Notes under the pieces: model-generated
Told to the model about the DNA's origin: nothing
Seen by the model: only the letters and a program-made list of their open reading frames with translations
Databases searched by the model: none
Position numbers and translations under genes: made by a program
Shown: positions 7,522 to 14,553 of the stretch, piece by piece
How the letters are laid out: the number at the start of each line of letters is the position of its first letter
Numbering within the stretch: position 1 is the stretch's first letter
Origin: Candidatus Gastranaerophilales bacterium
GTDB lineage: Bacteria; Cyanobacteriota; Vampirovibrionia; Gastranaerophilales; Gastranaerophilaceae
Length of the DNA: 52,867 nt
NCBI GenBank assembly: GCA_944322555.1
Contig: CALUPJ010000005.1
Span: forward strand, 1 to 52,867
Direction of reading: 5' to 3'

Positions 7522-8589
7522 ATGATAATAAAATTGACACAAGCACATATAATAGGAGCTTTTATCTCATATCTTATCGGTGTATTTATCGTTCCTTTTG
7601 TAATTGAATTTTCACAAAAAGAAGGTCTGGTAGATTTGCCAAATGCAAGAAAAATTCATAAAGTTCCGATTTCAAGACTGGGAGGAATTGCAATCTGGTC
7701 GAGCGCAATGCTCACTTTCCTTTTTTTAGTATTATTAAGCTACTATCCATACGGCAGTTTACTTTCAGGTATACTGCTCGGCGGTTCATTAATGTTTTTG
7801 CTGGGACTTGTGGATGATGTTTATAATCTTGACGCTAAATTTAAACTTATTATTCAATTATCAATCGCTACGATAGTATATCTGCTGGGTGTACAAATAG
7901 ATACTATATTTAATCCGTTCGGAGGCGTTATTCACCTCGGCATATTTTCTTATCCCATAACTTTATTGTGGATTGTCGGAATTTCAAATGCGGTAAACTT
8001 TATAGACGGTGTCGACGGACTTGCGGGTTCGGTTATTACGGTGAGTTCCATTACGCTTGCTCTTATTGCCGTTGCAATAACTCCGGCACAGCCTATTACT
8101 GCATTAATTGCATTTATTCTGGCAGGCTCAATGCTTGCATTTTTAACTTTTAATTTTAATCCTGCCAAAATTTTTATGGGAGACTCGGGAGCACTGTTCT
8201 CCGGTTTTTTGCTTGCAACACTCTCTGTAGCCGGAGTTATGAAAGGAGCCGCGCTGGCGGTCTTACTACCGTTTTTGGTTCTTGCCGTTCCTATCATGGA
8301 CATAACTTATTCCAGCTTAAGAAGAATTATGAAAGGCAAATCTCCTTTTGTTGCCGATGCGGAACATATACACCACAAACTTCTAAAAGCCGGATTTTCA
8401 CAGAAAAAAACTGTTGCTATTCTCACACTGATTGCAATAGTTGGCGGAGCTGTCGCAACATATTTTACGGGAACATTAAAAAATTATTTTATATATATTG
8501 CTGTTCTAATTTTAATTATGATAGTTTTAAGTATCATAAGCGTTATGACAAAACCGCAGCCTATAGAGCCGCATGAAAAAGAAGATTAA
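7522..8589 (+). CDS. wecA: Undecaprenyl-phosphate N-acetylhexosamine-1-phosphate transferase (WecA/TagO/MraY family)
   Basis: 355 residues and about ten to eleven membrane helices. It transfers a sugar-1-phosphate from UDP-sugar to undecaprenyl phosphate at the inner membrane, which starts surface glycan synthesis. Family motifs are all present: Asp98-Asp99 in GLVDDVYNL, NAVNFIDGVDGLAG at 156-169, FMGDSGALF at 218-226 and the cytoplasmic HIHH at 282-285. The HIHH motif and the absence of MraY-specific features favour the WecA/TagO branch (GlcNAc-1-P) over MraY. It stands alone, with its own promoter, and overlaps the convergent GNAT-like gene by 4 nt. The three glycosyltransferases near 49-52 kb could act on the same lipid carrier. 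Confidence 0.92.
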   Translation: MIIKLTQAHIIGAFISYLIGVFIVPFVIEFSQKEGLVDLPNARKIHKVPISRLGGIAIWSSAMLTFLFLVLLSYYPYGSLLSGILLGGSLMFLLGLVDDVYNLDAKFKLIIQLSIATIVYLLGVQIDTIFNPFGGVIHLGIFSYPITLLWIVGISNAVNFIDGVDGLAGSVITVSSITLALIAVAITPAQPITALIAFILAGSMLAFLTFNFNPAKIFMGDSGALFSGFLLATLSVAGVMKGAALAVLLPFLVLAVPIMDITYSSLRRIMKGKSPFVADAEHIHHKLLKAGFSQKKTVAILTLIAIVGGAVATYFTGTLKNYFIYIAVLILIMIVLSIISVMTKPQPIEPHEKED

Positions 8590-9206
8590 AGTCCGCCCTG
8601 AAGTCTCGATAAAGGTTCTTTATTTTCCGGAGGAAGATATAGAGCATTCGGATTATGAAAATATCTTATTCCTGGACGGGGCGGATACTCCTGCCGCATT
8701 CCTATTACATTTCTATACCAGTCCATAGATTCATTTTTAGATATAAGTTTAATTTCTCCGTTACATAAACATTCGTCACTCCGCCTCTGAGCTATTTGCA
8801 ATAATCTTGTGCCAATATCTTTATAATATTCCAACCCCTTAGTATAATAGGGTGTATTGGGATTTGAAAAATTCTTCAACTCATCCACAAATACATGGCT
8901 CATGTCTTTATCATCCCAGGGAGACATTTGCAGCTTTCGAATAACTATATCTATGGTACCGATTATGCGTCCCATATCATCTTGAATGGTATAGTTTTCT
9001 ACATTGCTGAGTTTATATTTCTTAAAAACATTCAAGAAAGCATTATTATTTCCATGCCGCACACGGACTTTACCTATATAACCTTCAAGACAGCTTCCTA
9101 TATTTGTATGTGTTAATGTTTGAGGAATATTTTGCCGGAAAGAAAGCCTAATCTGAGGTTTCAAATTAACATTAGGATATGCAGAATATGTTATGCTATG
9201 AATCAT
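8586..9206 (-). CDS. GNAT-fold acetyltransferase-like protein
   Basis: 206 residues from the ATG at 9206. An in-frame TTG at 9227 would add seven residues but lies inside the upstream gene's terminator. The second half has the GNAT pattern: a strand and loop ending FVDELKNF, then YKDIGTRLLQIAQRRS (the acetyl-CoA binding helix, equivalent to the usual GxG start but here DIGT), then GEIKLISKNESMDWYRNVIGM, matching the terminal strand and helix of the fold. The GxGxxG loop is weak, so activity is uncertain. No Shine-Dalgarno is visible. The substrate is unknown. Confidence 0.65.
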   Translation of the reverse strand: MIHSITYSAYPNVNLKPQIRLSFRQNIPQTLTHTNIGSCLEGYIGKVRVRHGNNNAFLNVFKKYKLSNVENYTIQDDMGRIIGTIDIVIRKLQMSPWDDKDMSHVFVDELKNFSNPNTPYYTKGLEYYKDIGTRLLQIAQRRSDECLCNGEIKLISKNESMDWYRNVIGMRQEYPPRPGIRYFHNPNALYLPPENKEPLSRLQGGL

Positions 9207-9225
9207 ACTATTGTAAAAACCAAAC

Positions 9226-9260
9226 AAAAAGATTTTTGCTAGTTAAGCAAAAATCTTTTT
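9226..9260 (-). terminator. Strong terminator of the EF-hand gene
   Basis: A perfect 15-bp stem (AAAAAGATTTTTGCT / AGCAAAAATCTTTTT) with a 5-nt loop lies 24 nt after the EF-hand stop. The T-rich end fits termination on the minus strand. Confidence 0.8.
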
Positions 9261-9284
9261 CTCAAAATAAAATTCAATAAAAAA

Positions 9285-9839
9285 CTATGAATTTTCGTCA
9301 TCCAAATACCTGTAATCCAGCATACTTCCTTCATATTCACTAATATCATCACCATAATAAAGCGACATATTATTTACAATACGATTTCTGTCCTCAATTT
9401 TCTGTTTCTCTATTTCCGAGTTTACCCCGTAAGCATTTATTTCCTGATTAGTAACTTTACCATCTTTGTTCGTATCAATATCATCAAAATGAGAAAGAAC
9501 GGTTTCCTGTAAAGATGTACTCATACCGTAAGATGCTCCCAGTGACATAATTTGCTCTCTTGTAAGCCCTTGTGTTGCCATATTATTCATTAATTGTTGA
9601 ATTTCGTCCGCTGAAATCGTACCATCTGCATTCTTATCAACACTGTTAAAATTATTTGTTAAGTAAGATGCAAAAGTTGCTCCGTATACAGTATTTGTTA
9701 TGTTGGTATTTGTTAATGCATTATTTAAATTTTCTAAAGTCAAACCATCACTATATTGACCGGACAGTAATGCAAAAGAATTCGTTAATCCTGCATTAAT
9801 CCCTGAAAATAGGGAGGAGCCGTCTAATCGTTTACCCAT
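9285..9839 (-). CDS. EF-hand calcium-binding protein
   Basis: 184 residues. Two canonical EF-hand loops are visible: Asp68-x-Asn70-x-Asp72-Gly-Thr-Ile-Ser...Glu79 (DKNADGTISADE) and Asp122-x-Asn124-x-Asp126-Gly...Glu133 (DTNKDGKVTNQE). Both keep every ligand position, so calcium binding is likely. Residues 1-60 are Ser/Asn/Leu-rich and helical with no signal peptide; the tail is acidic (DYRYLDDENS). The ATG has AAGGAG upstream. The gene is monocistronic with its own strong terminator, and shares a bipartite upstream motif with the coiled-coil gene at 896-2512. EF-hand proteins usually act where calcium is high, that is outside the cytoplasm, which is odd without a signal peptide. Confidence 0.85.
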   Translation of the reverse strand: MGKRLDGSSLFSGINAGLTNSFALLSGQYSDGLTLENLNNALTNTNITNTVYGATFASYLTNNFNSVDKNADGTISADEIQQLMNNMATQGLTREQIMSLGASYGMSTSLQETVLSHFDDIDTNKDGKVTNQEINAYGVNSEIEKQKIEDRNRIVNNMSLYYGDDISEYEGSMLDYRYLDDENS

Positions 9840-9874
9840 AATATATCTCCTTGTGTTATAGTTTACATACTTAG

Positions 9875-9905
9875 TTTAATGTTTTTTTCCAAGAAGTCAA
9901 TCATT
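9875..9905 (-). promoter_or_regulatory. Second copy of bipartite motif AATGATTGACTT-N12-CATTAAA
   Basis: On the minus strand, ending 35 nt before the EF-hand start. The conserved halves and the gap length are identical to the copy at 2552-2582, while the 12-nt spacer differs completely. That argues for a real two-box site and against a recent duplication. Confidence 0.5.
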
Positions 9906-9983
9906 CATAGATATGAAAAACAGCTAATTCTATTAAGAAATGTAAAAAACAAATTTCAATATTAGCAATTTCTTATATTATAG

Positions 9984-9996
9984 ATACTTTATATAT
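9984..9996 (+). promoter_or_regulatory. Shared promoter-like element ATACTTTATATAT
   Basis: It lies 18 nt before the start at 10015 and is identical over 13 nt to the elements at 3564-3576 and 42404-42416. Confidence 0.4.
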
Positions 9997-10014
9997 AATA
10001 TATAGAGGTATTAT

Positions 10015-11976
10015 ATGAGTGAAGATAATAAGGAAAAAAAAGAGCAAAATACAGATATCAATTTTAATTTGACATTTATTAATGAACACCTGCCTAAATT
10101 TGGCAAAACATACAATATAGTAGACTATCGCCCGGATTTTCAATACACGGTTTATAAATCTGTAACCGTACCGGATATCAATTTTTCGTTGGAAGATTTC
10201 GGAATTGATACGGATTACAAAGAAATTGTAGTGCCTTATACCTTTAATTTAAGTGATTATTACGAAGATACTAACGGTTTTGACTTTACCGATTTCAAAG
10301 ACAAATATGAAAAAGGAAATTATTCCAGCCCGTACCAATGTCTTACCTCTTTTATTAACGAAAACAAAAGTAAGCCGGAATATCTTACAAAGAGTATTTC
10401 TAACTTTTTGAGTTATTTTAGTAATTTGTACGACAGTGATAAAAATTACACAGAGATTGGCAATTCTCAACAAGAAATTATGGACAAAATCATGCAAGTA
10501 CAGGAAGGCGGGAAGTTAAAAGGTTTTATATGCATGACAATACATGAATTCATGATGAAAACTCTAAATGATTGCGGAATAGATGCTGTTACACTTTGCG
10601 GCGGAACTGACAGCTCAAATCATGCTACTCTTTTGTATCAGCTTGAAAAAGGCAAATATATTTGGAACAATTACGACACAAATATTGTTGTAGAAGCCTC
10701 TAATATAAAAGAGGCAATGGGAGAAATTTATAAAAAATCCGGCTCGTTATACGCCACCGGCTATTATGACATTATCGACGGAAAAACTTCATACCAGGAG
10801 TTTGCACTGGAACGGGAAGCTGCTTTCGGTGACAAAATGGATAAAAGAGATTATCAGAATTTAACACCGTTTGATAACAAACCTGAAAATAACTGTTTAA
10901 GAGGAAATGCAGAAATTTCTACGCTTGGTAATATCAGAGCTGCCGTAAGTTCTTCTCTGAATATAAGTAAACCTGATAAAAACTCTTGGATGAATTTGGG
11001 AATTGAATATAAAAAAAATAACACTGAAACAGATATAATGTTAAATTCTCAAAGCACCGGACTTGATATCGGATATCATGCAATTAAAAATAAAAATATT
11101 AAAAATACATTTTTTAATATAAATCTTACCACTGCATATACACAAGGACTGACAGGTAATACAACAACATATAATACATCTGAAACTTCCCAAAAATTAT
11201 TTAATGCAATACAAGCAATGAAAACAGATATATTTAATCAAACAGGAGAAACTATCGACCTTAGCCTGTTTGAGATAACTCCGAATTTTTCTTTTTCAAA
11301 TAAAGAAGTCAAGCAGCAACTGCTATCCCATTTTATAAATATAAACGGTGGAGTTTCCTCCGAATTATATTCAACAAAAGATATTTCTGTCGAACATGCA
11401 TTCCAAACATCCTTACTGGGAGGGATGACTTTTAATTTAAACAGTTCTGCTTTCACCGGCGACTATCGTATACTTAGCGAAGAAGCATTAAAACTTCAGG
11501 CAAAAAAAGAAAACATGAAATTTGAAAATGTACTGAGCACCGGAATTGGTTTGGACTTAAAAAAAACCGGCGGTGCGCAAAAAAGCGGTATTTCCCCTGT
11601 TCTAAAATTCAATGCCGGCTCCGGTTTAGAATTCAACAATAATAAAACATCTGCAGGTGCAAATGTACGTGCTTACAGTACTATTACTAAGCCTTCTAAA
11701 GACATGGGAATAGAAGGAAATATCTCTGTACAGGTCAAACCAGATAACTCAAACATATCATTCTTCGGCAATGCAAAAGCAGTCGTTGAACGACAGAAGC
11801 TCACTATCGGCGGATTTAATGAAAGAACCGAAAATAATGTACAACTTGGTACAACTATAGGTGCAACATTTAAAAATAAATCAACAGTCTATTTTAATAC
11901 AACAATCAATCGTGATAAACTTAATCCGACAAAGAATTATTCCACATTTTCAGCAGGATGCAAAATTCTGTTTTAG
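10015..11976 (+). CDS. Transglutaminase-like domain fused to a beta-strand-rich, porin-like C-terminal region
   Basis: 653 residues, ATG with AGAGG upstream. Residues about 130-235 resemble a transglutaminase/papain-fold domain: Cys173 in GFICMTIHEF, His203 in SNHATLLYQL and Asp221 in WNNYDTN are spaced like the Cys-His-Asp triad. From about residue 295 the sequence becomes a long series of alternating polar/hydrophobic strands rich in Asn, Thr, Ser and Gly. It ends in Phe (CKILF), as outer-membrane barrels do. There is no Sec signal peptide (the start is MSEDNKEKKEQ), so normal barrel export is hard to explain. It carries the shared upstream element. I do not know the family; the two-part architecture is visible, the function is not. 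Confidence 0.7.
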   Translation: MSEDNKEKKEQNTDINFNLTFINEHLPKFGKTYNIVDYRPDFQYTVYKSVTVPDINFSLEDFGIDTDYKEIVVPYTFNLSDYYEDTNGFDFTDFKDKYEKGNYSSPYQCLTSFINENKSKPEYLTKSISNFLSYFSNLYDSDKNYTEIGNSQQEIMDKIMQVQEGGKLKGFICMTIHEFMMKTLNDCGIDAVTLCGGTDSSNHATLLYQLEKGKYIWNNYDTNIVVEASNIKEAMGEIYKKSGSLYATGYYDIIDGKTSYQEFALEREAAFGDKMDKRDYQNLTPFDNKPENNCLRGNAEISTLGNIRAAVSSSLNISKPDKNSWMNLGIEYKKNNTETDIMLNSQSTGLDIGYHAIKNKNIKNTFFNINLTTAYTQGLTGNTTTYNTSETSQKLFNAIQAMKTDIFNQTGETIDLSLFEITPNFSFSNKEVKQQLLSHFININGGVSSELYSTKDISVEHAFQTSLLGGMTFNLNSSAFTGDYRILSEEALKLQAKKENMKFENVLSTGIGLDLKKTGGAQKSGISPVLKFNAGSGLEFNNNKTSAGANVRAYSTITKPSKDMGIEGNISVQVKPDNSNISFFGNAKAVVERQKLTIGGFNERTENNVQLGTTIGATFKNKSTVYFNTTINRDKLNPTKNYSTFSAGCKILF

Positions 11977-12002
11977 GAAAATGTCGAACTTAATAACCTT
12001 TG

Positions 12003-12011
12003 TGCTATAAT
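12003..12011 (+). promoter_or_regulatory. Extended -10 promoter of the histidine phosphatase gene
   Basis: TGCTATAAT matches TGn-TATAAT, 20 nt before the start at 12032. The AAAGGA ribosome site lies between. Confidence 0.6.
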
Positions 12012-12031
12012 ATTATCAAAGGAATTTTTAA

Positions 12032-12631
12032 ATGTTCAAACGTAAATGTAAGATAACTTTCATAACACACGGAGCTACTGTTCATTCAATGGACGGAATT
12101 ATTTGTGATACCGAAAAATACCCGAAATTAAACGAATTTGGAGAAGAAGAAATTGAAAAAGTCTGCGGTTATCTGGAAAACAGAGCCGTAGCGTATGATA
12201 AGATTTATACAAGTGCTTCCGCAAGATGTACACAGTCAGCCGAGATTATTGCAAAATTGTTTAAGAAAAAAATTACAATAATTGATTTGCCCGGCAGAAA
12301 TCACGGGGAATGGAGCGGCAGAGCTTTTGAAGAAATTTTTGACCTGTACGGGCCGGAAGCCATCTGCCAAAAGCCCAAAGGCGGCGAGGCTCTTGAAGTT
12401 TTCAACAAACGGGTTTCCAAGACAATTGATAAATTGGTAGAAGAAAATCAGGGAAACAGAATAATTGTTGTTACAACTCCTGATGTCGTGCAATCTGCAA
12501 TTGCAAAAACTCTTGAATTAACACCTGTTAATCAGTTTAAAAACCTTATTAAAACAGGAACTCTGACACAAATAAGTTACTTTGAAGGGGACTGGTCCAG
12601 TATAATTTATTCGGACCATATGCCTGCATAA
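12032..12631 (+). CDS. Histidine phosphatase (phosphoglycerate mutase-like) family protein with degenerate active site
   Basis: 199 residues with the fold markers of the family: THG at 12-14 (phosphorylatable His13), SASARCTQSAEI with its phosphate-binding Arg, and GEWSGR. Two key residues are lost. The Arg of the usual RHG is Thr12, and the second catalytic His (usually in VVSHGGV) is replaced, since that stretch reads VVTTPDVV. Phosphatase or mutase activity is therefore doubtful; a binding or regulatory role is possible. A clear promoter and ribosome site precede it, and tRNA-Glu follows 11 nt after the stop. Confidence 0.8.
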   Translation: MFKRKCKITFITHGATVHSMDGIICDTEKYPKLNEFGEEEIEKVCGYLENRAVAYDKIYTSASARCTQSAEIIAKLFKKKITIIDLPGRNHGEWSGRAFEEIFDLYGPEAICQKPKGGEALEVFNKRVSKTIDKLVEENQGNRIIVVTTPDVVQSAIAKTLELTPVNQFKNLIKTGTLTQISYFEGDWSSIIYSDHMPA

Positions 12632-12642
12632 AAATTAAATAA

Positions 12643-12714
12643 AGCGGTATCGTCTAGTGGTTAGGACGGGAGATTCTCATTCTCCAAACAGGGGTTCAAT
12701 TCCCCTTACCGCCG
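12643..12714 (+). tRNA. tRNA-Glu (anticodon CTC)
   Basis: All arms fold. The acceptor is AGCGGTA against TACCGCC, the D-stem is GTCT/GGAC, the anticodon stem is GGAGA/TCTCC around TTCTCAT (anticodon CTC, reads GAG), and the T-arm AGGGG-TTCAATT-CCCCT has the TTC motif. The CCA end is not encoded. With position 8 fixed as T by alignment to other tRNA-Glu, pair 1-72 is A-C, a mismatch. A second Glu tRNA (TTC) must exist elsewhere. The 3' end of this gene is duplicated downstream. Confidence 0.9.
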
Positions 12715-12747
12715 TTAATTTTTCTTTAATCTACTATTTTGTAATAG
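12704..12747 (+). repeat. 44-bp direct repeat, copy 1 (tRNA-Glu 3' end plus trailer)
   Basis: It begins in the tRNA T-stem/acceptor region (CCTTACCGCCG) and runs into the AT-rich trailer ending TTTTGTAATAG. It is identical to 12835-12878. Confidence 0.9.
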
Positions 12748-12834
12748 GGAATTGAACCCAATTTGACTCTCGTCAAATGGGGTTCTGCCCCTCTCGAAAA
12801 ACGTGACATTTAGTCACCTTTTTCTCGGCACAGT
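12747..12834. repeat. Hairpin cluster between the two 44-bp repeats
   Basis: About 88 bp containing GGGAATTGAACCC (12747-12759), an inverted copy of the tRNA T-arm (12692-12704); ATTTGAC-TCTC-GTCAAAT (12761-12778); GGGG-TTCTG-CCCC (12779-12791); and GTGAC-ATTTA-GTCAC (12803-12817) inside a longer imperfect stem. It resembles a mosaic of small palindromes such as RAYT substrates (inference). Confidence 0.6.
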
Positions 12835-12878
12835 CCTTACCGCCGTTAATTTTTCTTTAATCTACTATTTTGTAATAG
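12835..12878 (+). repeat. 44-bp direct repeat, copy 2
   Basis: A perfect copy of 12704-12747, offset by 131 bp. The bases flanking both copies differ, so the repeat is exactly 44 bp long. Confidence 0.9.
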
Positions 12879-12885
12879 ATTGTAA

Positions 12886-12905
12886 GTTGGGGTTTCTACC
12901 CCAAC
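12886..12905 (+). repeat. REP-like palindrome upstream of the RAYT gene
   Basis: GTTGGGG-TTTCTA-CCCCAAC, preceded by GTAA. REP elements moved by RAYT proteins are typically GC-rich hairpins preceded by GTAG or a close variant. Confidence 0.75.
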
Positions 12906-12931
12906 AAAAATATTTGTTATAAAATATGTAA

Positions 12932-13462
12932 ATGAATTACAGACGTGCTTTTATTCAAAACTGTTATCTGCATTTAATTATTGTTTCATATAAAAGAAAA
13001 AATATATTTATTGATAACATTAAACTATTAAGACACGCATTTAAAAATGCAAAACAATACTTTAGTTTTGAAATTATTGCAATTTGTGTTTTACCCGACC
13101 ATATACATGTAATACTAAACCCTAAAAATATTGAAGAATATCCCAAAATTATTACATCAATAAAATATTATTTTTCTAAAAATTATAATGTTGGGGTAGA
13201 AACCCCAACCTACGGTTATGTTAATAAAGGTGAAAAAGGCATATTTCAAAGAAGATTTTTTGAACATACTATTACGTCGGAAGAGGAATTAAACAACCAA
13301 ATTAATTACATTCACTATAATCCCGTTAAACATGGGCTTGTGAATAATGTAAAAAACTGGCAGTATTCTTCTTTTCATAAATATGTAAAGCATGGTTTGT
13401 ATGAAAATAACTGGGGCAGTGCAAAAGACATCGAAAATATCAAAAATTTAAATTTTGAATAG
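12932..13462 (+). CDS. REP-associated tyrosine transposase (RAYT, Y1/HUH family)
   Basis: 176 residues, a complete-looking single-domain Y1 transposase. The HUH motif is HIH at 57-59 (LPDHIHVIL). The catalytic tyrosine is Tyr126 in NYIHYNPVKHGLV, and QRRFFEHTI at 106-114 is typical of the family. RAYTs nick and process single-stranded REP hairpins. Codons 87-93 (VGVETPT) are encoded by a REP palindrome lying inside the gene. There is no Shine-Dalgarno; a TGTTATAAA box just upstream suggests a leaderless message. The gene lies next to tRNA-Glu and its repeats, with no terminal inverted repeats of an insertion sequence. Confidence 0.92.
   Translation: MNYRRAFIQNCYLHLIIVSYKRKNIFIDNIKLLRHAFKNAKQYFSFEIIAICVLPDHIHVILNPKNIEEYPKIITSIKYYFSKNYNVGVETPTYGYVNKGEKGIFQRRFFEHTITSEEELNNQINYIHYNPVKHGLVNNVKNWQYSSFHKYVKHGLYENNWGSAKDIENIKNLNFE
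13190..13209 (-). repeat. REP-like palindrome inside the RAYT coding sequence
   Basis: This is the exact reverse complement of the 20-nt palindrome at 12886-12905. On the minus strand it is preceded by GTAG, the tetranucleotide known to guide REP recognition. It starts exactly on a codon boundary and is read as Val-Gly-Val-Glu-Thr-Pro-Thr. Confidence 0.85.
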
Positions 13463-13557
13463 TCTTTATTTCAGTTATTATTCATCAAACCAACGGATAC
13501 TCGGCACTCACAATACGAAACATTGTCAAAAAGGAGGCCCCCTAAACCGCAAACAAA

Positions 13558-13581
13558 GTTAAGAGATTAAAATCTCTTAAC
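13558..13581 (-). terminator. Terminator of the flgB-flgC-fliE operon
   Basis: A perfect 10-bp stem GTTAAGAGAT/ATCTCTTAAC with a 4-nt loop lies 22 nt after the fliE stop, followed by TTTGTTTG on the minus strand. Confidence 0.7.
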
Positions 13582-13603
13582 AAACACTATCCCTAATCTA
13601 AAA

Positions 13604-14017
13604 CTATATTGCCATAGTTGTAATATCTGTATAAGCAGAAACCAGCCTGTTTCTTACCTGAATTGCCATTTGCATACTTAATGACGCTTTTTCTGCAGCT
13701 ATCATTGCATCATGAATATTTGTAGCGCCGCCCATCGCAATATCTTCCTGCATTTTATCAGAAGTTATTCTTGCATTATTTACGGCATTTAAACTTTCAG
13801 AAAACGCACTGCCCATTTTTGAAGCAAAACTTCCAAGCCCTGCAGGATCATTTTTATCTTTTACGGGATAATTTTTTGCTGCTTTTTCCAACTCTTTGTC
13901 AAACGAAGTTTGATCCACTTCAAAAGAAGCATTTCCCTGCAAAAACTTATTATAATCATTAATTGCATTGAGATTGTAATTTATGTTATATTCGCTTATT
14001 CCCGCCGTGAAATCCAT
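13604..14017 (-). CDS. fliE: Flagellar hook-basal body protein FliE
   Basis: 137 residues. The C-terminal 70 residues match FliE, the protein linking the MS ring/export gate to the rod: ASKMGSAFSESLNAVNNA, EKASLSMQMAIQVRNRLVSAYTDI, with the typical short end. The N-terminal 60 residues are longer and more polar than in standard FliE (about 100-110 residues). FliE is exported by the type III apparatus without a cleaved signal. It is the last gene of the operon, 18 nt after flgC, with an AAAGGAG site. Confidence 0.93.
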   Translation of the reverse strand: MDFTAGISEYNINYNLNAINDYNKFLQGNASFEVDQTSFDKELEKAAKNYPVKDKNDPAGLGSFASKMGSAFSESLNAVNNARITSDKMQEDIAMGGATNIHDAMIAAEKASLSMQMAIQVRNRLVSAYTDITTMAI

Positions 14018-14035
14018 AATTTTCTCCTTTTAGCA

Positions 14036-14542
14036 CTATATATTCATTGCTCTTTGCATCATAGTTTTAACGTTTTCCGCCACTGTTGCATTAGCTTCGT
14101 AAGCTCTTGATGCGGAAATCATACCAACCATTTCTTCAACAAGATTAATATTGGGCAAATCTACATACCCTTCTTCGTCCGCATCAGGATGTGAAGGATC
14201 ATATACGGTTTTCACTCCGTTTTCCGCTTCATAAATTTCATCCACCTGTACTCCGCCCGTCAGCATACCGTTATTCAGTGCAATATTTGCGTTTATAAGC
14301 ATGTTTCCCGTTTTCGGATCAAATTGAGCATCCGGACTGTTTGACGCAAAATTGGAATAGCCGCGGTTAATACTGTCCTCATATACCGTTCTGAAAGATA
14401 CATCTTTTTTTATATAAACCCCTTTTGCACCATCAGGCTGACGGGTCGTGTTTATATTTGCAATATTACTTGCAATAGTATCCATTTTAACTCTTTGTGC
14501 CGTCATACCCGAGCCGGCTATATCAAAAATATTAAAACTCAT
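14036..14542 (-). CDS. flgC: Flagellar proximal rod protein FlgC
   Basis: 168 residues with the FlgC signatures: N-terminal FDIAGSGMTAQRVKMDTIASNIAN, the GYVDLPNINLVEEMVGMI block and the C-terminal SRAYEANATVAENVKTM helix. It assembles into the proximal rod after export through the flagellar type III gate. Residues 40-60 carry an extra insertion (TTRQPDGAKGVYIKK) typical of variable FlgC loops. Gaps of 11 nt to flgB and 18 nt to fliE, each with a strong Shine-Dalgarno (GGAGG here), support one operon. Confidence 0.95.
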   Translation of the reverse strand: MSFNIFDIAGSGMTAQRVKMDTIASNIANINTTRQPDGAKGVYIKKDVSFRTVYEDSINRGYSNFASNSPDAQFDPKTGNMLINANIALNNGMLTGGVQVDEIYEAENGVKTVYDPSHPDADEEGYVDLPNINLVEEMVGMISASRAYEANATVAENVKTMMQRAMNI

Positions 14543-14553
14543 TTATTTTCCTC

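Noticed and set aside
12932..13462. Full insertion sequence of the IS200/IS605 type
   Set aside because: The protein has RAYT features (single-domain, HIH and YIHYNPVKHG), there is no tnpB/IscB neighbour, and no left/right end hairpins of an IS are visible outside the REP units.
12643..13462. Integrated plasmid or prophage at the tRNA-Glu
   Set aside because: The direct repeats are only 131 bp apart, no integrase gene is present, and the RAYT is not an integrase.
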